Notes: generated by a model from the letters alone, not told the origin. A stretch of 64,000 nt of DNA from Apostichopus japonicus (GCF_037975245.1 NC_092569.1:36886168-36950167); one strand, 5' to 3'. Counted from the stretch's first letter, positions 10,636 to 23,096 are shown. A program made the numbers and translations.

Positions 10636-11210
10636 TGACGTCAGTGCGGCACATTGGTCAGAATCTATTAGATCACACTCTAAGCTTGGCCGTGATACAA
10701 TACACAGGAATGTGAACAGACTTCGCGTAAGGCTGTGAATACATAAGATCGCTCAAATATCAAATATCTGAACAACATATTAGGAAGAAAAGCGAGTTAG
10801 GGAATTTTTGAACGTTTTAACTTCAAAAGATTGCCCACTTGCAACTTCATCGAGAAATTTCCATCTAATTCGCTAATTTACTTTCATAAATTTGAACTTT
10901 CCTCGCTACAATGTAGCTTGGTAATGATATCGCCCCTGCAGCCCGAAACGAAGTACCGCGATGACGTCACAGCGCTCATCGTTCTCCACTGTTAAACATA
11001 TATAAGATTAAGTTCGCGCGAAGTTGTAATAAACACTCAAAACTCATCAATTTCAAAAGTGATAGTCCACTAGGGAAACCCTAAACCCTAAGCATTTTTC
11101 TTAAAATGTTATAACCCTGGTAATTTTGTTGTAGCTATGCCAATTTTCAAGATATTTAATTGTATAACTTGTCAAATCTCTTCATTGAGGCTAAATTGTT
11201 GATGACGTCA
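10636..11210 (+). promoter_or_regulatory. Cluster of three CRE palindromes with a TATA-like box
   Basis: TGACGTCA occurs at 10636-10643, 10962-10969 and 11203-11210, and TATATAAG lies about 30 bp beyond the second. TGACGTCA is the consensus for CREB/ATF bZIP factors. The arrangement could be a promoter with a start near 11030 and a noncoding leader for copy 1. That assignment is inference. Confidence 0.35.
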
Positions 11211-11929
11211 GCCCCCAGTGCAGGGCTTAATGTACTATTCATCCAGTTTCTTTTATAAATTCTAATAAATCGACCGAAATGTGTTCTTTGAACTTCATAT
11301 CAACAACACAGTCCATAAAAATTGAACCACATTGTAAACATGTCAATTGAGAGCTAAAAGTCTAGCCTACGTTTATGTTTTGCCATTGAATTTTGTGTTG
11401 CACTTGAGGACCTAACAGTCTGTGTATTAGAGTGTATTGTCCAGTCAATTTAATTGATGAACCTCGGCTTTGATAAGGGGTCATTTATTAATAATATAAA
11501 TGTTTAATATGACTCTACCATGGACTGATAACAGTGTATTCAAACCGGCTACAACATATAAACTTAGTGCCTGAGTTCATCCTTGAATCTAATTATAGAT
11601 AAAGGATGACTTGGCATAAACTACATAATCACACACAACCAAAAAAATTAATAAATATTTAAATAAAATACAGCCAAATTACATCCCTCACAGCTTGAAA
11701 AATTACAACACTGGCTTGAACCTCGTACTGGTCAATACGTTCTCTTTAGTTTGGAATTACACGTGACTGAACTTATTTTAGTGTGATGTTGATATCCTCA
11801 TATTGGTATAAGACTAGAAACATCGACTCGTGACTCGTAATAGTAAACAACAACCAAAGAGAACCTAAAACGCTTCCTGGATCAAAGGTTTACACGGAAG
11901 CAAACTGTTATATGAAACGTATCCACTCA

Positions 11930-12034
11930 CTAATTACAGCGAATAGAGCTCTTAAAATATACTGCTAATTACAGCGAATAGAGCTCTTAAAATATACTGC
12001 TAATTACAACGAATAGAGCTCTTAAAATATACTG
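11930..12034 (+). repeat. 35-bp repeat, 3 copies
   Basis: Three nearly identical units at 11930, 11965 and 12000, each containing GAATAGAGCTCTTAAAAT. They end 45 bp before the start codon of copy 1, so they probably lie in its 5' leader or proximal promoter. Confidence 0.9.
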
Positions 12035-12078
12035 TCTCCACCATTGACCATTATAGTTATTGACCTTCTCATTGCAAG

Positions 12079-14834
12079 ATGGAACTTTTGACACGAGCCC
12101 TTCTTTTCATGTCTCTTTTGATGTTCTCTCAGGGAAAAGGTAAGACAATTCCTTCGGTAAAGTTTAAATGAAATTTTAAATAATTTAGTGCAAGTTACAC
12201 GGATACGGGGATATGTGAAAATATTCCCTTGTACGTTGCGGTAGTGCAATTATATATAAATATGTCATGGAACGTAAAAACTAGTTTTATTATGTAGACT
12301 ACCATCTTAGTAGGAACTATTTGTTAGCAGTAAAATCGAGTAATCGTAATCGGTATCAAGACCTTCGGTTCAAGAGAAAAACACAGAAAAAGAAGGAAAC
12401 TTGCAGTTTATTTATATAGCTCTTAGTGCTGATTACTACAGACTTTATAGGCAGAAATAAAGGGTTTAGTGCAGATTATATCTCTATTGCAGGTATCACG
12501 GCATCACTCATTAGTACTTGAATTCTCTTCTCGTTAAATCAAATTAATTTGTTCCAAGTACATAATACTTCTAAGTACTAATCATGACCCATGGCCCCTA
12601 TGAAACATTGCTTTAGTGGAACAAAGAAGCTCATATTATCGATATTATATATTATATAACAAAAAATATTATATAACAGCTTTTTCCACTACAGATGTAT
12701 TGACCACACCCAGTTCATCTTCAGATGTAACTTCCACTATAGCAGTGACAACCAGTGACGTGGTGTCTACGTCACGTTTACCAACTTCGAAGCAGGTCAT
12801 ACCAACATCCGTATCAACGGCAGATAGTACAAGTATAGATACGATGTTTTTCCTCACTGAATTAATTCTACCAGAGATATTATTGCTAACGACTGTTACA
12901 TGGAGACAGTTTTATCGCAAATTGGACTTTACACTTCCAGTTATAGGCTATACCAAATTACACTATATAGTTATAAACTGCTGCAAAGTCTAAAAGCTAT
13001 CATGATGAACGCAAAAATTGTGTAACATATTTCTCTGAAATATGTAATGTTAAAATAATATTTGAATTTGACACAAAACTAACAAATTATTCAACGAAAA
13101 GTAACATCTATTTTTGTATTAAATACAGCCTTTACCACGAAGTCAAAATTGGGCACATTCCCTCCATCTTCAGATGTAGCCTCCATGGTAGCTGTGACAA
13201 CCAGTGACGTGGTGTCTACGTCACGCTTGCCAACTACGAAACAGGTCGCACCAACATCTGTACCACAAACAGATAACACGAAAGACAGAACGGAAAGCGA
13301 AATCACTTCTTTAACACCTTTGGTGACCATCTCATTTGCTTCAGTGACCTTTGACCTCCCACCCCCTGATGATTTCATGTTAGGTACAAAGCAATTTGTA
13401 ACTATACAGAATAGCCTGCTTACCGGCTTGGCACAGGAACCTGAAAATGAAATTTCTGCTACTCAAGTCCACCAAAGATCTCGCTAAAACATCCAAAGCT
13501 TTGGCAATGAAAATATTAATATTACATGTAGGAGACACAATATTGGATTTAGCTGTTAGTAATTCGATAACTATTCCTTCATTAGAATTATATGTAAATA
13601 TGAAAGGATTGGTCGGTCAAGTTTAAACTGAACTGAAAATTTAATCTGTTTGAGGAAACTAAATGGCAAACACTGTATCCGGCCGATTGGCCAAAAGGAA
13701 ACCTTTGCTCCAAATACGAGAATCGAGCCTTATCTCATATAAACTGATGACAGGCCAAAATACATTTCTATATATGTACAGCTATTTGATAGCTGTTTGA
13801 TTGGTCTGAACTAGGGTATAAAAACGTATTCATTTCATTCTTTACACAGCCATTCTCCTAGTATCTGTTGGTATGCTGACCATCTTGGGCTTACTTTGCA
13901 TTCTTTGTATTTACTGCGTTTGCAAAAGAAATAAAAGGTTAGTATTTTCAAAATATCAATTATGATTTAGGAGGGTTCGGTAAAGTTGACTATTTTTATA
14001 TTGAATCTCTTATTATGTTACAACTTCATCTTTTCCAGGAAACTAACATCGGAGGAAGTCGGACCCAGTGGAGGCGACGTTGATCTTCACGTACACCATA
14101 ATGATGGTTTCGCACCCAGCGATGGATACACTGCCCTTCAGATATCCAAGAAACTAAGTTTAACGGCAGATGCCACTGCTGTTAGCAGTGACAAAGTCAC
14201 AATGAACAACAAACTAGTCTCATCTTTCCAAATTGGAAAGCTCGAGACTGAACCCAAGCCAGAAATACTCGAAAACTACTGGAAGACTGAAGGCGAGATT
14301 ATACAATCGATTGAAGATTCTGGAAGTGAAGGATTTGTTACAAATGATTTGTATGGAGGTTATAGCGACGATAATGAAGCTCGGAATGGTGAAGCTGAGA
14401 GAAATAATGTCTCAACTTTCCAAACTAAAAAACTCGAGACTGAATCCAAGCCAGAAATACTCGAAAACTACGAGAAGACTGGCGGCGAGATTTTGCAATC
14501 GATTAAAGATTCTGGAAGTGAAGGATTTGTTACAAATGATTTGTATGAAAGATATAGCGATGATGTTGATGAAGATCGAAATGGTGAAGCTAAGAGAGAT
14601 ACTGAAAGAAACAGAAAAATTCAACATGATTACGATATGACGTCAGAAGATGAATCAATGAGTAGAAATGAGTTTAAGCTACCAGATACAATAGACAAGA
14701 TGGGCGACGATGAAGGAAACATCTTTAATGTAGCTTATGAGAGCTATGATGATTATGGTGGCAGAAGGGGAAAAGAAGAACCAGGAGATGGCTTTCGATC
14801 AAACCTGGTTTACGAGAATTACAAGAAAGTTTAA
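12079..14834 (+). CDS. CUB-receptor paralogue copy 1, CUB lost (signal peptide, stalk, TM, tail)
   Basis: Proposed exons are 12079-12139 (signal peptide), optional 12680-about 12825 (stalk), 13129-13383 (stalk), 13850-13937 (TM) and 14039-14834 (tail). Without the optional exon they join in phase into 400 codons including the stop. The signal peptide is MELLTRALLFMSLLMFSQG. The stalk is Thr/Ser/Pro/Val-rich and a likely O-glycan target. The TM is a run of Leu, Ile, Val and Cys ending in KRNKR. The acidic tail holds a 64-residue unit repeated twice (192-bp period, ctcgag at 14241 and 14433) and Tyr motifs including GYTAL, VAYESY and LVYENY. The CUB half-exons of copy 2 are absent except for a 60-bp remnant. 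It could be a working CUB-less membrane protein or a decaying gene. No stop interrupts the model. Confidence 0.6.
12433..12492 (+). pseudogene. Remnant of CUB second-half exon
   Basis: This stretch aligns with the last 60 bp of the copy-2 CUB exon (18551-18610) and keeps a frame encoding the NKGFSADY signature and a GT donor at 12493. The upstream part of the exon is gone and the frame meets a TAG just before the remnant. The first CUB half-exon is not found anywhere between 12140 and 12430. Confidence 0.75.
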
Positions 14835-14869
14835 GATGACTAAGCATATATTATAGTTATACTTAGTAG

Positions 14870-16080
14870 CACCTAACGTTAATTCATATTAACTACAACC
14901 ATTCTCACATACAATCAAGTACGTTAATTGTTCGTTAATACAACAATTCATACATATAATGTAGTACGTTAATTGTTATTTACTACAACCATTCATACAT
15001 ATAATAAAGTACGTTAATTGTTTTTTTTTTCTACAACCATTCTTACATATAATCAATTGTATGTTAATTGTTTGTTACTACAACCATTCATACATATAAT
15101 GTAGTACGTTAATTGTTACTCACTACAACCATTCATACATATAAAGTAGTACGTTAATTGTTTTTTTTTCTACAACCATTCTTACATATAATCAATTGTA
15201 TGTTAATTGTTTGTTACTACAACCATTCATACATATAATGAAGTACGTTAATTGTTACTCACTACAACCATTCTTACATATAATCAAATACGTTAATTGT
15301 TCGTACTATACAACCATTCTTAAAGTTAAAGTTGAAGGTTTACAGTCTTGTATGAGGCTAATGCCTCCTCACATGACTTTACAACTTAACCCCTGGTCAT
15401 TGGTAACTTGTCACACCCACACACCAAAGTGTGCACAATTCAATCAATCTCTCCTGGGGCACCACAGTGCACCACAACCACGTGTCCCCCGGGGGACTTC
15501 CCATAGGGTGCAGCCACAAACCGGCGCACGCAACTATATTTACAAGTTACCTCGCAGGTCCCCATTTATACACCTGGGTGAAGAGAGGCAATGGAGATAA
15601 AGCGCCTTGCCAAAGGACACAACGCAATGATCTGGCCAGGGCTCGAACCTGTAATCCTTAGATCACAAGTCCACTGCCTTAACCACTTGACCACAACGCC
15701 CTCCCTTCTTACATATAATGAAGTACGTTAATTGTTCGTACTACAACCATTCTTACATATAATCAAGTATGTTAATTGTTCGTTACTACAACCAATTTTG
15801 CATATAATGTAGTACATTAGTTATTCGTTACTACAACCATTCTTACATATAATCAAGTACGTTAATTGTTCGTTACTACAACCATTCTTGCATATAATGT
15901 AGTACGTTTGTATTTCCTATAACCATTCTTACATATAATCTAGTGAATTAATTGTTATTGACCACAACCATTCTTACATATAATGTAGTACGTGAATTGA
16001 TATTTACTACAACCATCCTTACATATAATCAAGTACGTTAATTGTTCGTTACTACAACCAATTTTGCATATAATCAATTT
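14870..16080 (+). repeat. Minisatellite, about 45-bp unit
   Basis: About 20 imperfect units containing ACAACCATTCTTACATATAA and GTACGTTAATTGTT, between copy 1 and copy 2 of the CUB genes. The array is interrupted by a SINE at 15323-15705. Confidence 0.9.
15323..15705 (-). mobile_element. tRNA-derived SINE inside the minisatellite
   Basis: On the minus strand the head (about 15705-15630) has a tRNA-like A box (GTGGTCAAGTGGTTAAGG) and B box (GGTTCGAGCC). The body contains GGCAAGGCGCTTTATC, a segment I recall as shared by many invertebrate tRNA SINEs. The flanking TTCTTA at 15317-15322 and 15706-15711 is a possible short target duplication. Confidence 0.75.
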
Positions 16081-16907
16081 TGTCATTTGCTATTTTGGCA
16101 CGATCGCAACTGTGTTAACGTCTTCGGTTTTACATATGTAGGGGTAGAGCAGGGGTGCAGTTGATACATATAGGGGCGGAGGAGGGCAGGGGAACAGTTG
16201 AAATATGTCGTGAACTCTTCAAAATGAAAGACGATTTGTATACAAATACAGAATGACGAAAGAGTTCCATATGCTAAGGTAACGATCTATGTCAAGGTTC
16301 ATCGACGATTCTGAACTTCCTGTAATGCATCGTGTCAGTCACCACACCATTCAGAAAAAATTGTACAAATAGTAAACAAGCCGACGTCATTTGGTTTCAG
16401 GTGGAGAAATATCACCAGTCATCAATGAATTTAGTCATAAGAAAACATGAGGAACGTGAATGAGAGATATTTTAAAGTAATCTAGTGCTTTTATTGTTGT
16501 TACTGCGCTTTATACCATTTGTAAAAATGCGAACCATGTATGCTAGGGAAAATATAAACAAATTATTAAAAGAGTAAACAAGGCATTTATTGGATCGTAG
16601 TAGTTAATAGTCAATTTCTCTGTACTTTTTGTTTATTTCCCATCGGACCGTGATTATACCATTGCTGGAGTTATTACAGTGAACAGTATGTTGTTTGATT
16701 TCACCGTTATTTGCTGTTGGAATTGGAAGATCACTTGTGGCTCTTAATCAGTAAACAACCAAAGATAGCAAACTTCCCGGATCAAGGTCTACACGTAACC
16801 TTATATGTGTTCCTTAAAATAACATCATGTAGTCCTAGAGTTAAAAGGCTTATGACGCCATTTCTTCAGAAAGGTTATAAACGTAGTGCCTGTTTTGATT
16901 GAAGAAG
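16081..16907. other. Upstream region of CUB-gene copy 2
   Basis: No exon is recognised. It contains a segment similar to the copy-1 upstream region (about 16750-16800 versus 11840-11890). A TATAAA lies at 16876-16881, only about 27 bp before the start codon and so probably too close to be the main TATA box. Confidence 0.4.
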
Positions 16908-19900
16908 ATGATACGTTTCACACAAGTCCTTGTTTTGAGCTCTCTGTTTATGTCCTCGCTGACACAGGGTAAGGCATTTACTTCTATAAATAAAACTTAA
17001 AATAAGTTAAAATGACAATACGTTACAATAACTAGTACTATGTTGTGATAATTTAATTGAAGCACTTTGCATATATTGAGGGTATGTAACATAGCCACGT
17101 CAACGTCGCAGTATCGAATTTTCCTTATATAAAAGACGTGCAAAGAAGTCAACATTGTTACAACTAGTGGAATAGCTACGACAAAGCAAGAGGAAAGGAT
17201 AGTGTATATTGTGGAAATTATTATCCCCCAAATAGTCGAGAAGCAAACTGTGAGATGAATGAAAACATACCAGTACCAGATCCCCTTTTAGGTTCCATGA
17301 TTGCAACTTGAGTCAACCGGGTTATACACAAAACTCCGAGTAGGAAACATTTGCAGACCTTGGACAGGGTAATCAAGAGCCAGGTCATTCCCGGGGACAA
17401 TTATGCCAACCAGACCAGCCTTTGAAGTCTTCATAAATTCAGGTTTCATTTTTGGACGTATGAAAATACATTCTTTATTATGCCATATTTGGCAGGCCCT
17501 CCTTTAACAGACCGCGGACCCGGGACTGCAGCCTAAAGTAACCTCCTCCTCGTCGGCCTCTGGCGTTGAAATCAAGTGATCGTAATTTGCAAAACCTCAA
17601 TTTGCTCTAAAAAATGGTGAATGTGTGCAGGCATACAATGGAAGCGAATTGATCATTGGGAACAAATGCTGAAGTTGTGTGGGAATGTTCGTTTTAAAAT
17701 AATAGTATTTGAAATTTTCATAATTGTATTTATAATAAATATGCATGATGTGCTTTGTACATCTTAGCTTGTTTTCTCTGTCTTAAAGTGACAGGTCATA
17801 ATATGGTATGTTTACCTTCACAAGCAGTCAGGAGAAATATTGTGTTGTTTGTAATAAACAGATTGCACAAATCCTACATTAGAAGATGAGTCTGGAACCA
17901 TCACCTCTCCTGGATATCCTGAAAAGGATTACAGAAACAATTTAAAATGCACGTGGACGATAAAGGTGCATGAAGACTTCAGAATAAATCTCACCTTTAC
18001 CGACTTTCAACTGGACAAGGGCCTTTTTAATATCTGCAAAGATTATTTAGAGGTAATAACGTTTATCAATACTCTCAGCAGTAATCACGTGCCTGTATGC
18101 TAATCATTAAGTTTACAGAAGCGTTGCGTGAAGAACACGATCGACCTTGGGTGACTATTCAGCGTTTGATAAATGTTGTGATTATAAGCGCTGAATATTA
18201 TTTACTCTTAGCTCCATCAACTCATTAAAAAATGTAAATCTCCACGTTGAACATTAATTGAGAGTACATATTCATTTTAGCGACTCGAAGTCACAAAGGC
18301 TGTGAGGTAACCCTGTAAAGTTTTGTTGATACTGTACGTAGCCGTATTCTATGGTGATTTCACAAGTCACGGAAATTATTTGGTAACAATTCACGAAGAG
18401 TTTTTAACAACAATTCTTCAAAATGAATATTTCAGATGTGGGATGGAGGAGATGAAACGGCTCCTTTTGTCTCCAGGCTCTGTGAAGAATCCCTTCAAGA
18501 CCTCGAATCCACTACATACATATCATCAGGAAACATGTTCTTCCTGAAACTTACTACAGACTCTACAGGCAAAAATAAAGGGTTTAGTGCAGATTATTTC
18601 TCTATTCCAGGTACATTAAATCATTTGTTTACTACTTTTTTTCTCTACTATTTGAATACGAATGTTTCAATGGAAGATTACGCCTCACCACTGCTATTGA
18701 CTTTTAAGACCATGCTGCTAATCTTATAAATTGCTTCATTGCAGATGTAAAGACAACCTTTACCGATGCAATTTTTAAACTTAAAAATAAAAGGAAACTT
18801 AGCACGCTCTACGGTGTTACCTTAATATCTAATATCTTATTAGAAATTGACACAAACAAACTATAATGTGAAGTAAAACATCTGTGTTCATATTAATTAC
18901 AGCCTTTGCCACTACAACACAATGGAGAACCAACACTGCAGCAGTGACAACCAGTGACGTGGTGGCTACGTCAAGCCTACCAAGTACACAACAGGTCATA
19001 CTAACATCCGTCCCAAAGACAGATAAAACAAATGATAGCAGAACTGACAAAGAAGCCAGTTCTTTACCACCTTTCGAGACCGTCTCATTAGCTTCAGTGA
19101 CCTTTCACCTTCCACCTCCTGGTGATCTCAATTTAGGTAAACATCAACAGTGTTGGATATTGAGAGCAAATTGAAATACACCAGACCAGGTGTTCATAGT
19201 CACCTATTAGGCTGTTATTGGGTATGCGCTCACTCCATTCATGATACGTGTAACCAAAGTACACACAAAGTACACACAACAGCTGCACATGTGCACGCTT
19301 AAGGCATACAAAGAGAAATAATATAAAATTCAATAGTTAATTTCTGTAACTGATTGTCGTATTAATCTTCTGGACATATTGTTTGTATAGGCATATTAGT
19401 CACACTAACTGTCCGGGTACACAAGTAAAGTATTTGTAATGAATATTGTGCAATGCTGAGTTCGTCATTCTGTGCGGGGATAAACCAACATCGCGCTAAC
19501 ATTCAACGAAAAGGAACAAAAGCAACAATGTTGCGCCCAACTCGAACATGTACAAGTAGTACGTTACACGTATTATTTCAAGTAGATTTCCTAGCTATCT
19601 ACGGTATGCCGGCGGTGGTCAGAAAATCTTTGGGAGGGTTAGGGGAGAAAGGAGATCCGGAAAGCGTCATTTTAGTTGTAATTTCCAGAAATATTGGCAA
19701 TGAGATGAGTTATGTAACATTAAACTTTGTCACAACGGCAAATGGTTTTAATAAAATAAGATTTTGCTTCACTGATCCAGCGTCGGAGCATTGGTCAATA
19801 TTCAAGAGTTGAGAGGGATGTACACTCCTTCCCCACTTTTCATTTCCATACAAAATATATTTATTGACCTAATTTATAAATATGCACTATTGACGTTAAT

Positions 19901-21001
19901 TATTTTTGGAGGAGGGGGTGGAGGAGGGGGTATTCCACACCCGTGTACATCTGATTCGGCTTCATCTACATCATGACCACTTTTTGCTTGCTCTCACTTG
20001 CCCTCGCCATGCACTAGGCTAGAATTCTTGTTGCCGCCACTGCTATTTATGAAGAAAGTCTAAAGACTTTTACGACTTCTTTACCCCTGTTGGAATTCCT
20101 TTCGCTTAGTCTCGATGGCATAGAAGATATTTGATCAAGTTCTTGCACAAGTATAAGATTGCAGATCTTAAGTATGAGCTAACTACAAATCTTCCTTTTT
20201 ATTATTTAAACAGTCATCGTCCTGGTTCCTATTGGTCTGCTGATCCTGTTGGGCTTACTCTGTCTTCTTATTTACTGCATGAACGAAGCAAAGAACAGGT
20301 TTGTATCGTTTAATTATCAATTTTCAAATACTTGCTAAATGTATATATAGAATACCATAGTATGTAACAATTTCGTCTTTTTCAGGAAACTGTACAAAAC
20401 ATCGGAGGAAGTCGGACCCAATGTTGGCGACGTTAGTCTACACGTACACCATAATGACGGTTACGAACCCAGCGATGGGTACACTGCCCTTCAGATATCT
20501 AAGAAACTAAGTTTAACGGCAGACGCCACTGCTGTTAGCATCGACAAAGTCACAATGAACAACAAACTAGTCTCATCTTGCCAAATTGGAAAGCTCGAGA
20601 CTGAACCCAAGCCAGAAATACTCGAAAACTACTGGAAGACTGAAGGCGAGATTATACAATCGATTGAAGATTCAGGAAGTGAAGGATTTGTTACAAATGA
20701 TTTGTATGAAAGATATAGCGATGCTGATGAAGATCGGAATGGTGAAGCTAAGAGAGATTCTGAAGGAAACAGAAAAAATCAACATGATTACGAGAAGACG
20801 TCAGAAGATGAATCAATGAGTAGAAATGAGTTTAAACTACCAGATACAATAGACAAGATGGGCGACGATGGAGGAAACATCTTCAATGTAGCTTATGAGA
20901 GCTATGATGATTATGGTGGCAGAAGGGGAAAAGAAGAACCAGGAGATGGCGTATTTGGAAATGACTTTCGATCAAACGCGGTTTACGAGAATTCCAAATG
21001 A
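16908..21001 (+). CDS. CUB-domain single-pass membrane receptor, copy 2 (complete frame)
   Basis: Six exons, 16908-16968, 17862-18052, 18436-18610, 18903-19136, 20214-20298 and 20386-21001, join with matching phases (1,0,1,1,2) into 454 codons including the stop. Residues 1-20 are a signal peptide. Residues 21-142 form one CUB domain with the four expected cysteines (22, 50, 79, 100), the SPGYP motif and an NKGFSADY end. CUB domains bind proteins or sugars outside the cell. A Thr/Ser/Pro stalk (to about 220) and one TM helix (about 222-244) follow. The acidic tail of about 200 residues has GYTAL, NDLYERY, VAYESYDDY and a terminal VYENSK. YEN fits the pYxN site bound by Grb2-type SH2 domains. 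All introns have GT-AG ends. I do not recognise the family as a whole. An immune or adhesion receptor is an inference. Confidence 0.82.
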
Positions 21002-21430
21002 AATCAAGCTGAAGACAACTTCAGGAAAGAGACGTATTGAACTCTGCGATTTAAGAAAAGTAGGCGTAACCTGTGAACTGTTTCATTCCACTTTCACCAT
21101 CTCGACCCCCCCCCCCTTCCTTCTGCCCTTAGCTACTCATTGCCTAGCCCGCAAACACCGCAGCCTTTAAATCCTTCTATCGATCTTTTAAATCCAGATC
21201 AAGGCCAGTAGGTATGGTCTTCATATTACACTGTGAAAATCATTCTTTTTCAATCATTCGTACATTTGTTGAGGCACGCTGATTTTGGCCTTTGCCTGCC
21301 TAATGCGGTAAATGAAATCGCTACTAAGTCCGTTACCATGTCTATTGTATAGTGATTCAACTGTTCGCTAAACTTATAGCTTTCACACATCTATCGCAGT
21401 AATATATAGTTCTTTTCCAGAACCGTAAGT
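21002..21430. other. 3' flank of CUB-gene copy 2
   Basis: Probable 3' UTR and flank. It holds a poly-C tract near 21107-21116. No further exon is recognised. Confidence 0.4.
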
Positions 21431-22630
21431 GTCTAATGTAATATTGATTTCAATCATTTATAACCCTTATATTTTATTCTATACAGATCACATGTCAATT
21501 TCAGTCAGTTATAACTCTCCATATGTTATTTTATACAGATCACATATCTTTTTCAGTCATTTAGAACCCTTCAAATGTTCGAGTCATGTTCACATAACCC
21601 TCCCCAGTTCGAGATACTCCAAGAGTAATGTATGTCGTCCAGTTACAGAGTTGTTGAAAATTGACAATTCATAATCATGGACGTTAAATATGAATCTGAG
21701 AGACTGACCTCGGTCAGCTTGTGGATTTGATAAGCCAATGAGGCTTCTACACGAGTTCCTGCTTGCGCAGGAGGATCTAAAATACATACAAACAATACCT
21801 ACATACATGTAATTCTATTCAGATCACATGTCTCTTTGAGTCATTTAGAACCCTTCACATGTTATTCTATACAGATCACATGATTCTTTCAGTCATTTAT
21901 AACACTTCCCATGTCATTCTATACTGATCACATGTCACTAAATTTCAGTCTTTTATAACCCTTCTCATGTTATTCTATACAGATCACATGTCTGTTTGAG
22001 TCATTTAGAACCCTTCCCATGTTATTCTTTATAGACAACATGTCACTTTCAGTCTTTTATAACCCTTCCCATGTTATTTTATACTGATCACATGTCTCTT
22101 TCATTCATTTATAACCCTTCACATGTTATTCTATACAGATCACATGTCTCTTTGAGTCATTTAGAACCGTTCACATGTTATTCTTTACAGACAACATGTC
22201 ACTTTCAGTCTTTTATAACCCTTCCCATGTTATTTTATACTGATCACATGTCACTAAATTTCAGTCTTTTATAACCCTTCCCATGTTATTCTATACTGAT
22301 CACATGTCTCTTTGAGTCATTTATAACCCTTCCCATGTTATTCTATACAGATCACATATCTCATTTAGTCATTCATAACCCTTCCCATGTTATTCTACAC
22401 AGATCACATATTTCATTTAGTCATTTATAACCCTTCACATGTTATTTTATATAGATCACATGTCTTTTTGAGTCATTTAGACCCGTTCACATGTTATTTA
22501 ATATAGATCACATGTCTCTTCCAGTCATTTATAACCTTTCCAGTGTTATTCTATACATATCACATGTCTCTTTGAGTCATTTAGAACCCTTCACATGTTA
22601 TTCTTTACAGATCACATGTCAATTTAGTGT
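21430..22630 (+). repeat. Minisatellite, about 52-bp unit
   Basis: About 18-20 imperfect units containing CCCATGTTATTCTATACAG, ATCACATGTC and TCATTTAGAACCC or TCATTTATAACCC. A SINE fragment interrupts it at about 21602-21806. Confidence 0.9.
21602..21806 (+). mobile_element. 5'-truncated SINE, family shared with 50134-50323
   Basis: It matches the other copy in opposite orientation over the segment from AGTTCGAG through TTACAGAGTTGTTGA, GGACGTTAAATATGAATCT and GATAAGCCAATGAGGC. It starts at the B box, so the tRNA-like 5' half is missing. It is embedded in the 52-bp minisatellite. Confidence 0.75.
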
Positions 22631-22776
22631 GAAAGGTAATAAATATATAAATATGTAAATAGTTTTTGATGGCAAGGCTTAATTAACACAAGATTTATGC
22701 ATTTTGGACAATCATGTATGAAATATGCTTAGATGCTGTTTCAAAATAATGATACGTCCGTAAGTATAACATCACG

Positions 22777-23096
22777 CAGTGGCGTACGAAGCGGGGGGGG
22801 GGGGTGCGGTTCGTCCCGGATACCAGTCAGTGGGTGCCATGCCACAGCCTCCAAAATGAATATTGAACCAAAAACAGAAAAAATCAGAAACATTCACTTA
22901 AGAATGAGAATTCCTGACATAAAATCAGATCAAAGCTTTGGCAAAGATAGCACCATTTTGCATCTAAGCCACCTTACATAAACAAATATTTCTCAAAGGG
23001 GAGGGGGAACGCCCTTCCCTTAGACCCCTGCTTTGTTTGCACAGGCAAACAAAGGAAGGATCCGCCTGGGTACCAACTATTCTAGGTACGTCACTG
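22777..23096. mobile_element. Possible hAT-type MITE
   Basis: It begins CAGTGGCGTACGAA and ends in the near-complement TAGGTACGTCACTG, enclosing a G-run and a polypyrimidine-rich body. No 8-bp flanking duplication is visible, unlike the better examples in this window. Confidence 0.35.

Larger units (their letters stand above)
9611..12078. other. Intergenic region upstream of CUB-gene copy 1
   Basis: No convincing exon was found. It contains three perfect TGACGTCA sites (10636, 10962, 11203), a TATATAAG at about 10999-11006 just after the second, and a 35-bp triplicate immediately before the first coding exon. A segment near 11840-11890 is similar to 16750-16800 upstream of copy 2, which supports tandem duplication of the locus. 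Confidence 0.5.

Noticed and set aside
19453-19812. 119-codon plus-strand frame inside copy-2 intron
   Set aside because: No domain, no splice context, and it lies between the stalk and TM exons that join cleanly without it.
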